This document shows, piece after piece, positions 63,770 to 64,000 of a stretch of 64,000 nucleotides of DNA. The notes beneath the pieces were generated by a model. That model was not told the DNA's origin. It did not search any database and worked only from the letters and a program-made list of their open reading frames with translations. This stretch comes from Chondrilla cf. caribensis (lineage: Eukaryota > Porifera > Demospongiae > Chondrillida > Chondrillidae), in the NCBI GenBank assembly GCA_964020155.1, contig OZ026570.1, positions 1,728,221-1,792,220 of the forward strand, given 5' to 3'. Position numbers and translations under genes: made by a program. How positions within the stretch are numbered: position 1 is the first letter of the stretch; the number at the start of each line of letters is the position of its first letter.

Positions 63770-64000
63770 GTGTTTTCTGTGAGGATGCTTGTACTACTCT
63801 TGCTTGATATGTACAACTGCTTATTTGTACTACTGATACTTGATGTACTACTCTTCCACTGTATTTCCCAATGACGAGTTGAAAAATGACTTTTACTGGT
63901 TTAATTGCATGCATTATATGTAGGAGCAATTGGCAATGCACTATCACACATACATACATGGATACCTCAAAATTGCTTTGAAAACACTTGCAGAAAGCCT
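63770..64000. other. 3' noncoding part of the hAT element
   Basis: Sequence after the transposase, with three TACTACT(C/T)..TTGATATGTAC-like units at about 63792-63850. The right terminal repeat is not reached. Confidence 0.4.

Larger units (their letters stand above)
61097..64000 (+). mobile_element. hAT transposon, left part (right end beyond the window)
   Basis: CAGGGGCGCCGGAACC at 61097 is a typical hAT terminal inverted repeat start, followed by GGTCCGGCAGGTCCGGCGGG. The preceding 8 bp, TACTACCA (61089-61096), are the expected left copy of the target duplication. The transposase gene begins 450 bp inside. No matching right end is found before 64000. Confidence 0.65.

Overview
The window reads as nuclear DNA of an early-branching animal, most likely a sponge. 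It is AT-rich, full of (GT)n, (AT)n and (TAA)n microsatellites, has genes split by GT-AG introns, and carries many kinds of transposable element. The sponge assignment is inference from gene and repeat content, not proof. No bacterial operons, CRISPR arrays, rRNA or tRNA genes were found.

Host genes. (1) 2815-11168, minus: a six-exon, 474-residue membrane-anchored FAD oxidoreductase of the geranylgeranyl reductase family. (2) 12022-17382, plus: a nine-exon, 309-residue gamma-glutamyl hydrolase with both catalytic residues. It is followed at 17843-21134 by two damaged tandem copies of its 3' half. Genes 1 and 2 are divergent across an 853-bp spacer. (3) 24007-27105, minus: an HSPA12-type Hsp70 relative with an in-frame stop and a frameshift, plus a second C-terminal relic at 33900-34145. 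(4) 48859-49443, minus: a single-exon EF-hand protein of the sarcoplasmic calcium-binding/photoprotein superfamily. (5) 57577-61053, minus: exon-like segments of an unrecognised, partly coiled-coil gene.

Mobile DNA dominates from 29 kb onward. In order there are: two relics of a non-LTR retrotransposon whose C-terminal end looks like a zinc motif plus restriction-like endonuclease (29580-30205 and 31780-33450, minus); a deleted Ty3/gypsy element (34266 to about 37.1 kb) holding a 554-bp MITE with a perfect 8-bp target duplication; a PIF/Harbinger pair of transposase (37603-38700) and Myb/SANT-like protein (38826-39640), each with one obvious lesion; a composite repeat field (40-42.8 kb); a LINE with both ORFs open (42798-48190); a decayed RTE-like LINE (49900-53150); and a hAT element whose left end and transposase are present (61097 to the window end).

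The most unusual observation is that ORF1 of the open LINE contains a clear SAND domain (residues about 74-146) ahead of a coiled coil. SAND is a chromatin-associated DNA-binding fold of host transcription factors, so this LINE may have captured a DNA-targeting module. Other items for a second look are the gamma-glutamyl hydrolase exon duplications, a cluster of RFX X-box-like sites at 53.4-54.5 kb, a 394-bp module present twice at about 99% identity and carrying an ATG exon with splice donor, a 114-bp exact direct repeat at 48.2/48.5 kb, and several long hairpins.
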